In this document: positions 12,483-13,660 of the stretch, piece after piece | How positions within the stretch are numbered: the first letter of the stretch is position 1 | How the letters are laid out: each line of letters starts with the position of its first letter | Assembly: GCF_001557235.1 (NCBI RefSeq) | Contig: NZ_LSJI01000258.1 | Location: 1 to 13,660, forward strand | Length of the DNA: 13,660 nt | From: Phenylobacterium sp. CCH9-H3 | Lineage (GTDB): Bacteria > Pseudomonadota > Alphaproteobacteria > Caulobacterales > Caulobacteraceae | Direction: 5' to 3' | Made by a program: the position numbers and the translations under genes | The notes under the pieces: model-generated | The model's input: the letters and a program-made list of their open reading frames with translations, nothing else | The model's database searches: none | Told to the model about the DNA's origin: nothing

Positions 12483-13148
12483 ATGAGAAGCGACGGCGAT
12501 ATCAAGCGGGATGTGGAGCTGGAACTCCGGTGGGATCCCAAGATCGGTTCGGATGACATCGGCGTCGCCGTCAAGGACGGCGTCGTGACCCTGACCGGCT
12601 TCGTCCGCACCTACAGCGAGAAGTACGAAGCGGAGCGCGACGCCAAGCGGGTCTCGGGCGTCGTGGGCCTGGCCAACGACATCGAGGTTCGCCTGCCGAG
12701 CTCGGACGAACGGCCCGATCCCGAGATCGCCAGAGAGGCTGTCAACGCCATCAAGAGTCAGCTTCCGATCACCTACGAACACATCACGCCGGTGGTGAAG
12801 AACGGCTGGGTGACCCTGGAAGGCGAGGTGGAGTGGTATTACCAGAGCAATCTGGCGGAGACTGCGGTGCGCCGGCTCAAGGGCGTAAAGGGCGTGAGCA
12901 ACCTGATCCACGTCAAGCCGCGAGTCGCCCCGACCGAGGTCAAGCGCAAGATCGAGGACGCCCTCAAGCGACAGGCCGCACTCGAGGCGAACGACATCAC
13001 GGTGGAAGCCAACGGCGGCGAAGTCATCCTGCGCGGCAAGGTCCGGTCCTGGGCCGAACGCAAGGCGGCCGAGCGCGCCGCCTGGCAGGCGCCCGGCGTC
13101 ACCAAGGTCGATAACCGGATCACCGTGGGCCTGTTCGAAATGGCGTGA
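12483..13148 (+). CDS. triple BON-domain protein
   Basis: A 221-residue protein made of three consecutive BON domains, at about residues 3-70, 77-147 and 150-217. Each has the helix-strand-strand-helix-strand pattern with the conserved glycine turn: DGVVTLTGFVRTYSEKYEAE, NGWVTLEGEVEWYYQSNLAE and GGEVILRGKVRSWAERKAAE, each followed by a V..V.N.I strand (e.g. GVTKVDNRITV). BON domains bind phospholipid or other surfaces in OsmY-type stress proteins. This one has no signal peptide, so unlike OsmY it should be cytoplasmic. The start at 12483 is set by AAGGAG six bases upstream; the upstream frame to 12381 is not BON-like. It is followed by a strong terminator and is probably transcribed alone, perhaps from the repeated element upstream. 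An osmotic or general-stress role is inferred from the family. Confidence 0.92.
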   Translation: MRSDGDIKRDVELELRWDPKIGSDDIGVAVKDGVVTLTGFVRTYSEKYEAERDAKRVSGVVGLANDIEVRLPSSDERPDPEIAREAVNAIKSQLPITYEHITPVVKNGWVTLEGEVEWYYQSNLAETAVRRLKGVKGVSNLIHVKPRVAPTEVKRKIEDALKRQAALEANDITVEANGGEVILRGKVRSWAERKAAERAAWQAPGVTKVDNRITVGLFEMA

Positions 13149-13163
13149 CCCCCTCCACGAAAG

Positions 13164-13194
13164 CGCCCCAGCGCCGGATGGCGCTGGGGCGTTT
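13164..13194 (+). terminator. intrinsic terminator between convergent genes
   Basis: A perfect 12-base-pair stem, CGCCCCAGCGCC (13164-13175) with GGCGCTGGGGCG (13180-13191), closes a four-base GGAT loop and is followed by TTT. It lies 16 bases after the BON gene. The opposite strand also ends in a short CTTT run, so it can serve the convergent PRC-barrel gene too. Confidence 0.85.
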
Positions 13195-13233
13195 CCGCAT
13201 GGCGGGTTGCGGCAAAGCCGCGGCCCCCGCCGG

Positions 13234-13614
13234 CTATTTGGCGTAATGGAATGCCGGGAGCTTACCGACCGCGGCCTTGGTCGCGCCGCGGAGCACGATG
13301 CTCTGGGCGGTGACGGCGAGGGTGTTGTAGGGAACGGCCACAAGGCGCTCGCCGATCCCGAGGAAGCCGCCGACGCCGATGATCGCGAACAGCACCTTGT
13401 CGCGCCCGACGATCAGGTCGTCGATCTTGCCGATGGCCTCCGTTCCGTTGCTCACGGGCCGGCCGATGAGTTGGGTCGCGCGGTAGCCTAGCGCGACGGC
13501 GGTCACGTCGACCACGACCAGCGCGATGGGCTTGGGCGCCTGGGCGGCGGCCGGCGGGATCGAGGTCCCAGCGAGGATCGCGGCGCAGAGAGTGGTTCTG
13601 AAGAGCGTGTGCAC
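13234..13614 (-). CDS. exported PRC-barrel domain protein
   Basis: A 126-residue protein. A Sec signal peptide (LFRTTLCAAILAGTSIPPAAAQA) with a likely cleavage after AAA/AQA is followed by a PRC-barrel: ATQLIGRPVSNGTEAIGKID, DLIVGRDKVLFAIIGVGGFL, GIGERLVAVPYNTLAV and a final strand IVLRGATKAAVGKLP. PRC-barrel domains are small beta-barrels found in photosynthetic reaction-centre H subunits, RimM and many stress-related periplasmic proteins; the last group fits here. The start is a GTG at 13614, supported by AGGAGA about five bases upstream; no ATG fits. It converges on the BON gene and shares its terminator. The function is not known beyond the fold. Confidence 0.88.
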   Translation of the reverse strand: MHTLFRTTLCAAILAGTSIPPAAAQAPKPIALVVVDVTAVALGYRATQLIGRPVSNGTEAIGKIDDLIVGRDKVLFAIIGVGGFLGIGERLVAVPYNTLAVTAQSIVLRGATKAAVGKLPAFHYAK

Positions 13615-13660
13615 GGGTGTCTCCTGGGTTTCCCGACTCAGCGACCGGCGGGTTGCGCCG

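Noticed and set aside
1..13660. CRISPR array, rRNA genes, intact tRNA genes or insertion sequences
   Set aside because: No regularly spaced repeats, no rRNA-like sequence, no complete cloverleaf and no transposase-like frame were seen.

Overview
The window is GC-rich DNA (roughly two thirds G+C) with the look of an alphaproteobacterium. A TonB-dependent receptor fed by a quinohemoprotein, an HWE-family histidine kinase, a DUF5335 protein and a triple-BON protein all suit Caulobacterales (Phenylobacterium or Caulobacter-like) or a neighbouring order. That assignment is inference from gene content; no rRNA or other species marker is present.

Layout. (1) 1-354, minus strand: the 5' part of a gene that leaves the window, product not recognised. 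(2) 563-2068, minus: an amidase-signature hydrolase with a twin-arginine-like leader. (3) 2322-3350, plus: an orphan membrane-bound HWE histidine kinase, divergent from the amidase. (4) 3473-4123, minus: a TetR-type repressor, divergent from (5) 4243-10038, plus: a Fe(II)/2-oxoglutarate dioxygenase of the PhyH family, a RidA-family protein, a PQQ-type beta-propeller dehydrogenase lipoprotein with a C-terminal cytochrome c domain, and a TonB-dependent outer-membrane receptor. (6) 10039-10832: a decayed stretch with a tRNA 3'-end-like scrap and the C-terminal remnant of a luciferase-like monooxygenase. (7) 10906-13614: small stress-type genes: DUF5335, a single-pass membrane protein, a three-BON-domain protein with a strong terminator, and a convergent exported PRC-barrel protein.

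The centrepiece is region 5. The sequence suggests one regulated catabolic unit: the receptor imports a substrate across the outer membrane, the periplasmic quinohemoprotein oxidises it and passes electrons to its own heme, the dioxygenase hydroxylates or cleaves a product in the cytoplasm, and the RidA-like protein handles a reactive intermediate. TetR probably acts at paired inverted repeats in an AT-rich island between the two divergent genes. Two of the enzymes depart from family consensus. The RidA homologue has Trp where the family has its signature Arg. The quinoprotein lacks the usual catalytic Asp and the Asn that helps coordinate the metal. The chemistry may therefore be unusual, and the substrate cannot be named from sequence.

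The stress-gene region carries a repeated upstream element: two copies share a 17-base exact block, and an 8-base core also occurs before the DUF5335 gene. This hints at shared control. A separate 14-base intergenic repeat occurs three times across the window.
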